From positions 3,100,001 through 3,164,000 of the forward strand of contig NC_081340.1 of NCBI RefSeq assembly GCF_022539665.2: a stretch of 64,000 nt of DNA, given 5' to 3'. The notes under the pieces are model-generated. The model had not been told where the DNA came from, did no database searches, and saw only the letters and a program-made list of their open reading frames with translations. Positions 41,701 to 52,572 of the stretch are shown piece by piece. Numbering within the stretch: position 1 is the first letter of the stretch; each line of letters starts with the position of its first letter. Source of the stretch: Daphnia carinata (lineage: Eukaryota > Arthropoda > Branchiopoda > Diplostraca > Daphniidae). The position numbers and the translations under genes are program-made.

Positions 41701-44700
41701 CAGTCAAATATCTTTTTCGGCGATCTCGAACTCTGACGAACTGGTCACGCACTTACGCACTGTCCAACACACACACACACCGGCACGATTTTTATTTATT
41801 TTTTATCTGAACGAAATTCAGTGGCCTCAAAAACCAAACAAAAAAAAGAAAATCATATTTGATGATCAGTTATCTTTTTTCTGTCGTTTTTTCGGTGTGT
41901 TATGTCCACACCAGCGTCGCGTCCAGGGACGCCGGACGCCTAGCGAGTTCGTTCACCTCGCTTTCACGAAAGAAAAGCCCTCCCTCCCAGGTCCAGCTCA
42001 TTGACTCGCCTCGGTCAACACACGGCACCCAAGAAAAAGAGGGGGGGTCTATAAAATAACATACGACGGTCTGAGAGAGAGAGTGTATGTGTATACAAAA
42101 GATTTCTTTTTTTTTTCTTTGCGTGAAAAAAAAAGAAACCGAAAAAATCACGAAATTTGAGCATTTATTTTTCTAGTTACATTTTTTAGAATTATTATTT
42201 ACTTATTTTCGAGGATGACAAGAAGATTTTTTTTTTTTCTGTATTTTATCGCTTGCGTCGATGGGGAATTTCTAAAAGCAACATCCGCCTTAGTGACGTC
42301 GGTACAAGTTTGACTATCACGGCAGTGATGGGACATTGATCGGCAGATTGATACTGGCTGAAGCTTTCGTCAATCAGGGAATGTTCATCTTTTTTTTTTT
42401 TTTTTTTTTTTTTATATTGGAAAGATGCCGAAGAATAAGACAGCGTCGTTGTGGTTTTCCAACCATTTTTATTTTTCATATTTATTTATGATTTATCAAA
42501 TAGAAATTGTTTGCATTTTTTAGACATTCCCGAAAGTTTGCATTGGCTCGACGCCCGATCACGAACGTCCCTTCTCATTCGCCCGTGCTCCTTTCATTTG
42601 ATTTTTTCTTTTTTTTTTTTTTTACAAATCTTGAAATGAAATATTTGGGTCCAATGAAAAGGTTAAAAAGGAACGGGCAAAACACTTGTTTGTTTTTGTT
42701 TTTTCCTGATTTTTTAATCGACGGAAATCAGTGAAGCAGGATGCGCTGACCAGTTAAGGCCGGCCTTCGAAATGCACCCGCGTTGTGACGTGGCCATTGT
42801 TTGCAAATGGCTTTCCTTTGCTAGCTTCTTAAAAACAAACCCTCCCGATGGCGCGATTGGATTTGAGATGCGTGAAGTCTCGCAATACGACCTTTAAAGG
42901 TACGAAACGGACTTCCGAACGCGATGATTGCGAATGGAATTGCAACAGTAACAAGCTGACACCCCATTGTTTTCAGAAGGTTCTTTTTTTTTTTTTCTTT
43001 CTTGTTTCAATGCGTCCGATTGTTTGCCATTTCCAAACGCAAGCTGCATTGTCTTTTGGACGCATCATTTGTTTTTCAAACCTGTTTCCGCAAAAAGCTA
43101 TGCCTTCGCAAATTCTATTGAGTTAATAGCCGTCAAGTCTGCGCTTTCGTACTCTGCCGTCCTTTTTTTTTGTTTACTATCTCAGGTGATTCACCTGTTT
43201 TCTTATTGTTTGTTTCTTTTCTGCGCAGTGGGCGCCGAACTATTCGAACGCACTAACAACGTCAATATGCCTGTACAAGGCTAGTGCAGGTGAAAGTTGG
43301 CCTCGTAGGTCGTTGATCTTTTCTTTCGCATATCTTTTCTATCCTTTTTATTTTTCTTCCTACTTCAAACTCTTCCATCCCTGAAAAAAAAAAAGGGAAC
43401 ATTATGAATTCAACATGTTTGCGCCGAAAGAGAGAGAATGTTATGTCTAACGAAACGGTAGCGTGAATTCGACAACATAAGTGGTGTGTGCACGTTACGG
43501 TCAGTAAGCCACGCGCAGTCGTTCGAAGAGTCGTTGAACTCTGATATTTTATTTTCAGATATTCCATTCTGTTTGAGTTTAAATTCGTTTATTATTATCG
43601 AGGTCTATTTTTAGTGTTCGGGGGGGGGGGGGAGGTGAGGGATCGGATTTGATATCTGTATGTATACGTGTGGGTGGATGATAGTTTCATTTTGAATATG
43701 GGTCACAGTTTTTGTTCTAAAGCGTGTAGGTCTAGACTGGCTTTTGTTTGGCTTCTTACGGTTTCGTTATTTGAGATAAGGCTTCCGAGGATCACACAGC
43801 AGTTTTTGATTCTCTTGTCTCATCTTTCCGTTCGAGCGTCGACAAAAACAAAACAAAAAAAATTTTACTTGGATAACGCCACCAACCGCCCCTTCTTGAA
43901 ATGCCGTGAAGAAGAAGACGGAAACCAAGTAGAGTAGAAAAAAAGAAAAGAAAAACAATGACTAAAACTGCGCAACGGTACATGAGAAAAGACTAGACAG
44001 GGAGAACACCCGGAGACCGAGGAAAAGAGACGATGGAAATATAAAAACCGTTATTGTAGAGTTGAAAGAGAGCCCCATATAGAAGTGGATGAACGATCCC
44101 AACTCTCGAAAAAAAAATACTCGAGGCATCTAACAAAAATAAAATAAAATAACTGAAATAAGGACACACATACACACACACACACAAAAAAAGCGACATA
44201 AAAGGAACTTGCTATGGGTATTCTGGTCTTCTTTTTTTTTTTTGTGAATTTCTTTTTGATTGTATAACTTTGGGTCACGGTTTTGGTTTCTGCTGGCATA
44301 CGGAGGGTTGCGTGTACTTTAAATGTTGACTCGTTCAGTTCTTTCTTTGGCTTTTTTTGTTTTTTTGTTTTTTGCGTGATGTTTGGAACTGGATCGTCAT
44401 CCGACAGGTTTTATGTGTGTGTGTGTGTGGCTGGAACATGACTACGAGGGCTCATTCGCATCACTAAAGTAGGAAATTCTCAGGGAGGGGTTAGAATAGA
44501 GACTTGTTCTTCTGCCGTCTTGTAGGGAAGAGCGCAATGCATATCGGGTATTATCTAAAGAGTTAAGAGAAACAGGTAACAAGATGCGCTACGGGGATGT
44601 ATCGTAGATTCTATTTGTTCAACCAGGAAATGCAAAGCGTGACAGATATTCCCCCAAGACGTACCACGTAATTAGATGACATTTGAAAAATGTGGGTTGT

Positions 44701-45121
44701 CTTAATTTTGATTAGACGTTCCACCTTTTGAATGCCCGTACAATAAAAAAAAAAAAATAGGAAATATGAACGAATTACGTGCGTAGGAACAAGGTCGGGA
44801 CGTACGAAAAAAATTGCGGATGTAGCTGATCGATTTTCAATGCAACATTTGACCTTTCATTTAAAGCAAATTTCTCGGGAGTTCTTGTTTCAATGTTTTC
44901 ATATATACCGCGAACAATGTGATGTTTTTTCATTACACCCGACGAGGCATAGCTCGGCGAACTCGCGTTAGGAGGCGGTTAAATGTGGAGTGCGGGGTGG
45001 GTGTTGGTCGGGGGTGGGTGAATAGAAGACGAAGAGAAAAAAAAATAATAAATGAAAAGGTTTCCCGAGCGTCCTTCACATTCTCTATAGTCTGGACGTC
45101 CGTAAGAGGGTTGGCGCAGTG

Positions 45122-45144
45122 ATGGTCCGACTCTCTCAGGAAGT
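45122..45144 (+). CDS. Possible alternative first coding exon of the ABCG gene
   Basis: An ATG opens seven codons (MVRLSQE) plus two bases and is followed by a GTGAGT donor. This exon ends in phase 2, which is exactly the phase needed to join the ABCG exon at 45732. The main first exon also begins MV-x-RL-x-E, which could be coincidence or a duplicated first exon. No transcript evidence is available here. Confidence 0.3.
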
Positions 45145-45573
45145 GTGAGTTTTGTTCCTGGTTATTGTGGCGGTGCAGTAGCTGATTGAAAAAAACAAGA
45201 CAAAAAAACGGAACAGCTCAATCGTCGTCAAGGATCGACGATCTCTACGAGCTCAGTCTCTCACTCTCGCTCGGCGTTGATAGACGCCCACTGGGATCGT
45301 CCAGGTGTTTCTCCGAGACATCTCAGCGAAAAGCTGATATAGTGTAGCGATATTTTGTTTTTGGAAAAAGCAACACATTTACATTGGCGTTCCAGCTGTG
45401 TTTGTTAACTCACGCAACTTGCTGACCTACTGACAATATTCAAGTGTTGTCTGTTTTGTTTTGATTTTGTCCGTACGTTTCACTGTTCAGGGGATCTCCC
45501 GTTGTGAGTTCAGAGGGACGAGTCACATTCGCCTTGGTGTATTGTTAAGAGTCATTCCTGTTATTTAATCAAG

Positions 45574-48500
45574 ATGGTCAATCGATTGGGAGAAGTAAGC
45601 GATTGCTCGTCACCCACTGAGATGTGTCTCCTTCGGTACGCTAACGCAATGCCCACTTGATGTTGCACATTTGTTCGTTTCGATTAAAACGTAAATTTTA
45701 ATGTTTAAATTTTTTTTTCTTTTAAATGTAGACCTGATGGGCCAACTGGCAAGACTCGTCCTATGGACCTCCACTTTACCGGCCTGTCTGTCTCCGTGGG
45801 CAAGCGGGCATTGCTCAACGAAGTGTCAGGTGTCGTCCAACCTGGTGAAATTTTGGCCGTCATGGGTCCATCAGGTATCAATAAAATTTCTTTTCTCTTT
45901 TTGGTGCACTCGACCGTGTTTTTGATGCTGTTCGCGATCCACGATTAAACTCCTTGTCTTTTTTAGGTTCCGGTAAAACGACTCTGCTAAATGCCATCTC
46001 TGGCCGTTTACCGCTTGAGAGTGGAACTATCCACCTCAACGGAGAGTTGCTCAACAAGAAGCTGAGGCGCAAGATATGTTATGTGCTCCAGCACGACGTC
46101 TTCTTCCCAGACTTGACGCTCAAGCAGACACTCGTTGTACGTATTTGTTTCAAATGATTTCTTTTTGCTTATTGTGTTTTTATATTGTGCTCGGCATTTG
46201 TTGGAATATTGATGAATTTGAATGCATCAGTCGGTGACATGTGTTGGTTTCATTTGCAGTACACGGCTCTACTGCGCTTGCCAGAATCCATGTCCTACAA
46301 TGACAAGATGCAGCACGTCAATCACATCATTGAGATCCTGGATCTCCAGCGATGCCAAGACACGAGTGAGTCCCGCTTATTTCCCTCTCATTAATTTCCA
46401 AGTGGCCTTTCGTAATCAAGTGGCTTTTTAATTGGTAGTCATTGGGGACGGATTAAGGAGAGGTCTGTCTGGCGGCGAAAAGAAACGTGCCAACATTGCC
46501 TGTGAGTTGCTGACAAATCCAGCGCTTCTTCTCCTCGACGTAAGTCCCAGCTCATTATGAATAGTAAATGTTTCAATTATTAAAACCAATCCTTATGAAA
46601 TTGAAAATGAAACAGGAACCTACGTCAGGGTTGGACTCTAGCACGGCGCACAGCTTGATGACGACGCTGAAAAATTACGCTCGGCAAGAAAACAAAACGG
46701 TTGTTTTGACCGTTCACCAGCCGTCGTCGCAAATCTTCTACATGTTTGATCGACTCTTACTTCTTTGCAATGGTCAGACGGCCTATTTCGGTGATACGAA
46801 AAAGGTCGTGGACTTTTTCAAACACATCGGCCTTCCCATCGAGCCACACTACAATCCAGCCGATTTTATCCGTACGTTTTTCAACCGGCCAGCTTTCGTT
46901 TTATTTTTAGCGAGCTATTAAGATTTACTTTTTTGATGGCAATGTAAACAGTGGAGCAAGTCAAAGGAACGGCCGAAACTCAGGGACGTATCATTACGGC
47001 GTACCGAGAAACGCGGAGCGATCCCGATCTTGCCGAGCAATTGCTGATGGCCGTTGGAGTTGGAGGAACGACGAGCACGAGTACTATTTACGAGAACTAC
47101 CTGGACGGCCTACACGTCTCTAATCTCGACCCTGGTGAGTAGTAGTGCAACTTGATAGCTCATTTAGTAAGACTCGTTCGTTAAGACGACGCTTATTCGA
47201 TTATTCAATAGCGCAACCTCCTAGTCCCACAGCGGATTACACCTGTCAAGGAAATGAATGGCATTTAACTTCGCCTTCATCGCCGACGCGTTCGGTAGAA
47301 CTCCGTTTGACCATCGAAAAGGGCGTCCCTTGCGTCTATAATAAAATTAGTGAGTTGATTGTTTTAAATGTCGCAGCCGCGATTGTTTAATGAAACTTAC
47401 AATTAAAAAATTAGCTAAAGAAGAGGAAGACAGTGGACGTTCATCGTGGTCAGATAATCAAAGTCATGCGTCTCATAGCACTCAGGCTAGTAGCGGGTGC
47501 CACAGCTCGCCGGCCGAGTTTCACTGGGACGAGTCAACTAAATGGCCCACATCTTTCTGGACGCAATTCAAGGTTGGCAGTTTTTATTTTTTTTATTTTT
47601 TTTTTATTATATAATTCAGTCGGAACGTTTATGGAAATAGGCAATGATCAATTTTGTTTTAAAGGTCTTGTCGCGACGTAATTTCACCGTGACCCGCCCT
47701 CGAATGTTGTCAAGACTCAACTGGATTCAAACGCTCGGTCTAGGCCTCATGTCCGGCCTCTTGTGGTTCCGGGTCGATAGGAAAGAAGAGACCCTGACCA
47801 ACATTCAAGGATGGATGTTTTTTTCTACTACATACTGGATGCTTTTCGCCCTATTTGGAGCCTTGTCTTCATGTAAGTTTTTATTAATTCTTTTGACGAT
47901 TTCGACGGCGCCATTAAAATAATGTTTTGCTTCCTGTAACTGTAGTCCCGTCTGAGCAAGAAGTCATTAAAAAAGAACGCCAATCTGGTGCCTACCGTCT
48001 GTCAGCGTACTACATGGCCAAAATGGTCGGCGAGTTGCCTCTCATCATAACATTGCCGGCTGTCTATCACATCATATCTTATCCGATGCTGGCGCAGCAT
48101 TTTTTCAATCCCGGCACTTTCGTCATTCAGCTGGGTTTCCTATTACTCAACACAGTTGTAGCTCAAGTACGTGATCACATTTTTGTTTCCAATGAAAAAT
48201 CGTTCGTGTTTGCTAATTTTCAATGTTTTCGCTGGAATTGAGCAGAGTGCTGGCTTGTTTATCGGAGCCGCTTGCATGGACCTGGAAGTATCTATTACCA
48301 TCAGTGCACTTTATACCCTAGCCAGTCAATTGTTTGGCGGGTTCTTATCTACGTCCATTCCGGCATGGATGGAATGGATGCGTTACTTTTCCCTCGTCCA
48401 CTACGCTTTCCAGAACATGCAGATAGTTGAATTCAATCCGAATTCGCCAGTGAGGTACGTCAGTCTGTTTGATTTTGTTCTTTATTCTGTGTGGTTTTGT

Positions 48501-48725
48501 CTTGAATGTGTGTCTTTTAATGAAACTCTTAGGTGCGCTGAGAAGAATTCGCGTTTTGATGCCTGCGTCAACGGGGCAAACGAGATACCTCCAGACGCTA
48601 TCCTCGCTGCTTCTGGTGGTACAGGGTTCCCTTTATGGGCTAACACGCTTCTTCTCTTGTCTTTCTTATTCGTTTTTCGAATTTTGGGCTACATGGTCTT
48701 GCGATACTTTCGCAGACCAAGATAA
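45574..48725 (+). CDS. ABCG-subfamily half-transporter
   Basis: Thirteen exons in frame encode 715 residues: 45574-45635, 45732-45874, 45967-46136, 46260-46365, 46439-46539, 46616-46871, 46952-47134, 47212-47349, 47415-47572, 47665-47872, 47946-48166, 48246-48454, 48533-48725. The nucleotide-binding domain comes first, the reverse order typical of ABCG. It shows Walker A GPSGSGKTT (66-74), a Q-loop in YVLQHD, signature LSGGEKKR (169-176), Walker B and D-loop LLLLDEPTSGLD (to 201), and the switch histidine in TVHQPSSQ (H228). A serine-rich hydrophilic linker of roughly residues 300-430 follows. The membrane domain then starts after [13 protein letters not shown] and has about six hydrophobic segments. 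All ATPase motifs are intact. Half-transporters of this type dimerise to export lipids, sterols or pigment precursors; the substrate cannot be read from sequence. It is not an obvious white, scarlet or brown orthologue. Confidence 0.95.
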
Positions 48726-48871
48726 AAAAAAAATATGGATGTTAAATTCAGTAATAGCTAGAACAGTTAAAAAAGAGACACTAATTAAAAAGTGCAATCA
48801 CAATATTCTATGTAATCCTCCCCCACATTAAGCACGATAAAAAACAACAAAAAACATTAAAAAGAAAAACA

Positions 48872-48877
48872 AATAAA
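48872..48877 (+). terminator. Likely polyadenylation signal of the ABCG gene
   Basis: AATAAA lies about 150 bases past the stop codon at 48723-48725, inside very A-rich sequence. The A-richness means several near-matches exist, so the exact site is uncertain. Confidence 0.4.
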
Positions 48878-48977
48878 AAAAAAAAACAAACAAAAACAAA
48901 AGAAAAAAGAAAAAAAAAACAACACAGAAAACAAAAAATGAAAATGAAAATGAAAAAAAACAAAAAAATATTTAAAA

Positions 48978-50631
48978 TCTTTATTTTTCTATTCCGGACG
49001 GTTGTTTGTCGTGTTGGTGACCATTGATACTGGACCCCTTTTGCTATATGTTTGTTGAGCAATTCCTCCTTTCCCTGTCTGTATGCTCCCCTCTATTCGT
49101 TTGACCCACCCCCGATGCCAAGTGGTCAATCCTGACGAATTCAGTTGTATCATCGAAAATCTGCACTTCTGCATCCACACCATAGTTTGTTACTGGGAAA
49201 AGGCAAAAGAACGTGTACAGGAAGAGTTGGTTTTCTTTTGTGCGTGTGCCTGTGTTTGTGCATTTTGTTGTGTGTATGGTTTTTTGAACTTTGATAATTT
49301 ATGGTCCAGAAATATTGCCTCTTGACTGCGGCTGCGGCTTGTCAGCAGCTGGAAAAAGAAAAAAAAAGAAAAAAAATCGAAAGTGCGAAAAAATCCGACA
49401 GCGGCAGTCTGGGATCGCCGAATGGCTCGGAACTGTGGTTTATCCTCAATTGCCAAAATGAGAATATAAGGAAGAAACCAATGTTATAAAGAAATCCCTC
49501 CTTAGAAAGTTTGTTTTCCCTTCCTCTAAATAGCCCTCCCCGCTTTCCTTCCGATCACCTCCGCATCACACGATCCGTGATCTGAGATCGGCCAACGAAA
49601 GACAATCAGAGTATACATATAATTTCCTCCGCACTCCTCACGTCGTGAATAATAATGCCTCTTCATCACTATGTGTGCGAATGTTTTAATTTTTGGAAGG
49701 GGGGAGGAGGTCAATTACCAAGCAACTCTTGATACGCCACAGCATTTCACTCGTATACAGTGGATTCTCCATGTTTTCTTTTCTGTCTGGCAAAAAAATT
49801 TGTTTACCAAAACGGGCCAACATATTGAATTCTATCTTCACGCTCTTTTTCCTCGTCTTTTTGTATCTCGCGAGCTTCAGCATCGTTAAAAAGCATCTTT
49901 TTTTTTCGACATCCAGTTACTGTCGGTGAATGTCCTGCTCACACTCTTTCACTCAGGAGTGTTACATTTCAGTGATAATAGTCGGCTAGATTCAACAGCT
50001 AACAGACATAGCGAGTAAAGTACTCGGTTAAATTTCCTGGCTTTAGGGAGAGTAGAGAGTGGGAAAGAAACAGCGGACATCTCATCCTATATGCTAAACA
50101 TCGTGACCAATAAATATGGCATTACTTTGAATTACCACACTTTTTTAGCCTTTCATGCAAAACAGATGGATGAATGTCTAGATTCGATTTGTTTAACCAT
50201 GGCGATAAATAGTGGCGCATAACATTAATTGTTCGAATATCAAAGAGTCCTCTCCTTTTCAGTTCGTCTATCCATTAATCTTCCTCCTTGTCCCCATTGT
50301 CTATCCCCATCTAAAACAGGGGGGCCCACGTTTCTGAGTGATCTGTTCATATGTATCATCCCCCATCGTACGTGCCTGTGATATAGCTTCTTCGGCTTAT
50401 TATTTTTTTGTTTTCTTTTTTCTGTCAGTCTTTTCCCCAAGTTTGGCTGATTCTGGAAATAATTGCGAAAAATGCATGATTACAAATAATTTTTGTTTGA
50501 ATTTTTCTTTCACTTTACACGAAGAAAAATTATTCTAGGAGAAATACGAAATCTTGTTTGATATTAATAAAAATAATTTTAAAAAAACAATAAAATACTA
50601 GATGATTGGAAGCAACATGTGTCGACCATAA
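48978..50631. other. Interval between the ABCG gene and RBM48
   Basis: Apart from the candidate minus-strand exon at 49044-49192, this interval shows only moderately unique AT-rich DNA and short A/T runs. I see no tRNA, no transposon terminal repeats and no long open frame with coding character. Confidence 0.5.
49044..49192 (-). CDS. Candidate last exon of an unrecognised minus-strand gene
   Basis: On the minus strand a very strong acceptor (CTTTTGCCTTTTCCCAG) precedes an open segment reading NYGVDAEVQIFDDTTEFVR and continuing to a TAG at 49044-49046. AATAAA on the same strand (plus 48980-48985) lies about 60 bases further on, consistent with a transcript converging on the ABCG gene. I could not find a matching upstream exon with a start codon, and the product is unknown. 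Confidence 0.25.
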
Positions 50632-51470
50632 TTAACTGCTTTCAGCAGCACTCTGAGGCGGCGACTGACGCTTATGATAGACAATCCGCTTTACAGGCGG
50701 ATGGGCAATAGGTTGCTGAGATTTTTTCGTGGCAACAATTGTATCAGATTCGTCTGAAGTGAAATGTTTAGGCTTAATGCAGATTTCCAAAGAGTCAGAT
50801 GTCTGTTCCTTTATCACACTAGAGGGAGATGGAGTATCTGCTATTTGCAGTGGCACTTGCATCTCATAGTGTTTACGTTTGAGATTTGGTGGAGGTTTCA
50901 ACTTGTGGCAAATTTCTTGTCTTCTATACAATAACTTGCATCGGGTGTCATCCAAAGTCTCAAGCTCAGGTGCATAACAAACATGCCTACAGGATGTCAC
51001 AAAACACACAAATAATTTTGTGGCAAAAAACTGAAGAAGGTACAGTAAATCTTACAATATGCCTCCATAAAAACTTTTGTCATCCATTTTCCGTTTCGCA
51101 AATCTAGCAGACTGTATAGTATGAAATTTAACCTGGTACACTTCACAAAATTTATCTGTTGGGTAACCAGGAACATTGCGAAGGTATTCAATGCTGCCAT
51201 ATCCCTGGCATAGTGTTTCCAGTTCAGCAGTTACTGCTATTGCAGGTACTCTGTGTATAAGCAGATATTTAGACTCATCCATAACAGAATAAACCTGGGG
51301 TAACAATTTGAAATTAATTATGGGAGTTTGAGATTGCAGAATCTAATTAAATCTGTATGCTATACTTTTATGGCAGTTAGCTTCCTTCCCTGTCTGTATT
51401 GGGGACGATTTGTGCAAAGTTCTTGTCTTTCATGGTGTGCTTGCTTGGTAAGGCTAAGAGTACTTTCCAT
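50632..51470 (-). CDS. RBM48: RNA-binding protein 48 homologue
   Basis: Three exons on the minus strand (51470-51366, 51294-51056, 50986-50632) join in frame to 232 residues. The start ATG opens MESTLSLTKQAHH, followed by a YRQGRKLTAIKVY stretch characteristic of RBM48. The RRM spans roughly residues 36-125 and includes SKYLLIHRVPAIAV, FCEVYQVKF, ARFAKRKMDDKSFYGG and HVCYAPELET. The last matches the HVCYAPEFET signature of the human protein. Known homologues partner with ARMC7 in the U12-type (minor) spliceosome in the nucleus. The C-terminal third is hydrophilic and diverged, with an acidic-serine segment and a basic VKRIVYHKRQ near the end. At 232 residues it is shorter than human RBM48, which has a longer tail. 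Its 5' end faces the opsin promoter about 0.8 kb away. Confidence 0.93.
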
Positions 51471-52254
51471 TTTCGTTTGATTCGTTTCTCGTGCGTTTCA
51501 CTATGAAGCAAAAAAACTCGTTTCCCTTCTTTTTTCGACTGTCATACATTGATTAGTAACTACAAGGTTCCTTATGACACGATTCTGCAATAAGGAAAAA
51601 TGTAAACAGCATCACAGCAAAAAGTGCGATCACAGATTTCGAAGTGCGTTATATGATCGTCTGCTTGTCTCCGCTTTTGGGAAGGACTGACCGCTATCAC
51701 ACAGGATCCCAGACTTATCGCTCCGATCAATTTTTTTTATCGTCATCTACCATCTGTCTGTTTGTTTCGTATTTTGTCAAACTGCAAAAAAAGATTGTAA
51801 TTGCGATTTCAACTTGGAGTCCCAGCTTAGATAGCTATAACAGCTAGTGTTGACCACAAAACAAGGAATTACATTAAACAAATTAGTATCGGAGATTCTT
51901 AAACACTCTTGTCTAACTGTTCTCCACGATGTATCATGGTACTTAAAAATGCCTAAAAATGTACACTACTACGGTTAAATCCATATCATACTAAATTATG
52001 AAAAAGTTTTCTTTGGATATATTGAAATTTTTTATGCTCCCCACAGCAATCACAAAATGTTGATTTACATTAAAAATTTTCAATACCGAGAAACACACTA
52101 ACCAATAATAGTTGTACACGAAGAACTAAGGCAATTAAATGTTTTAAATCGTTGCTCAGTTCCTTGAATTTTATTTTCCTAATTCCGACATCAGGTTGAA
52201 AACCGTAAGTGCCCTTTCTAAGGTCTCACACTTACAGACAGCTTAGACATCCAC
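51471..52254. other. Intergenic region between divergent RBM48 and opsin genes
   Basis: About 0.8 kb of AT-rich sequence with no supported gene. It must hold the RBM48 promoter (minus strand) and distal opsin control sequence, but apart from the sites listed next I cannot assign elements. Confidence 0.6.
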
Positions 52255-52265
52255 TAATTCAATAA
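52255..52265 (+). promoter_or_regulatory. RCSI/P3-like (Pax6-type homeodomain) site of the opsin promoter
   Basis: TAATTCAATAA differs by one base from the palindromic homeodomain consensus TAATYNRATTA. That consensus is the core of RCSI, the site conserved in insect rhodopsin promoters. It lies 51 bases upstream of the TATA box, somewhat further than in Drosophila rhodopsin genes. Function is inferred from motif and position only. Confidence 0.45.
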
Positions 52266-52315
52266 TGTTTCTTAAGAACTTTTGCCAAGATATAGACTTC
52301 CGTGTTTTACAACCG

Positions 52316-52323
52316 TATATAAG
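52316..52323 (+). promoter_or_regulatory. TATA box of the opsin gene
   Basis: TATATAAG lies 257 bases before the opsin ATG. A TCAGT initiator-like pentamer occurs at 52354-52358, about 38 bases downstream, slightly beyond the usual spacing. Transcription probably starts around 52346-52356, giving a 5' UTR of about 220 bases if it is unspliced. Confidence 0.55.
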
Positions 52324-52572
52324 CACGCATTTTGCTAACTTATACTCGTAGCGTCAGTCGTCAAAGCTCATCGCTTTCGAGGTCGCTTCTTCTGCTATCT
52401 GCCTACAAGCTCTACAGAGTCTTTTTCGTCGACAATTCTTCCTGAATTAGATTTTTGTCTTCTTTGAAATCAAAATCTATTATCGAGGTAAGAGGAATTA
52501 CATTGTCTTCATAATAAATCTTTTCTCTTGTAATAGATTAACCAGTCTCATATTTTTCATACAGACAGAAAA

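Larger units (their letters stand above)
31372..45121. other. Gene-poor, homopolymer-rich interval upstream of the ABCG gene
   Basis: About 13.7 kb with very many poly-A/T runs, a second long TG microsatellite and poly-G/C stretches. I see no rRNA or tRNA gene and no transposon protein. The one place with two adjacent coding-like exons in phase is 35305-35705, listed separately. Other open frames (for example near 36776, 37772 and 39727) lack consistent splice partners. Confidence 0.5.

Noticed and set aside
45574-48725. Assignment of the ABCG gene to white, scarlet or brown
   Set aside because: Motif context ([18 protein letters not shown]) and the long Ser-rich linker differ from the eye-pigment transporters, so only the subfamily is given.
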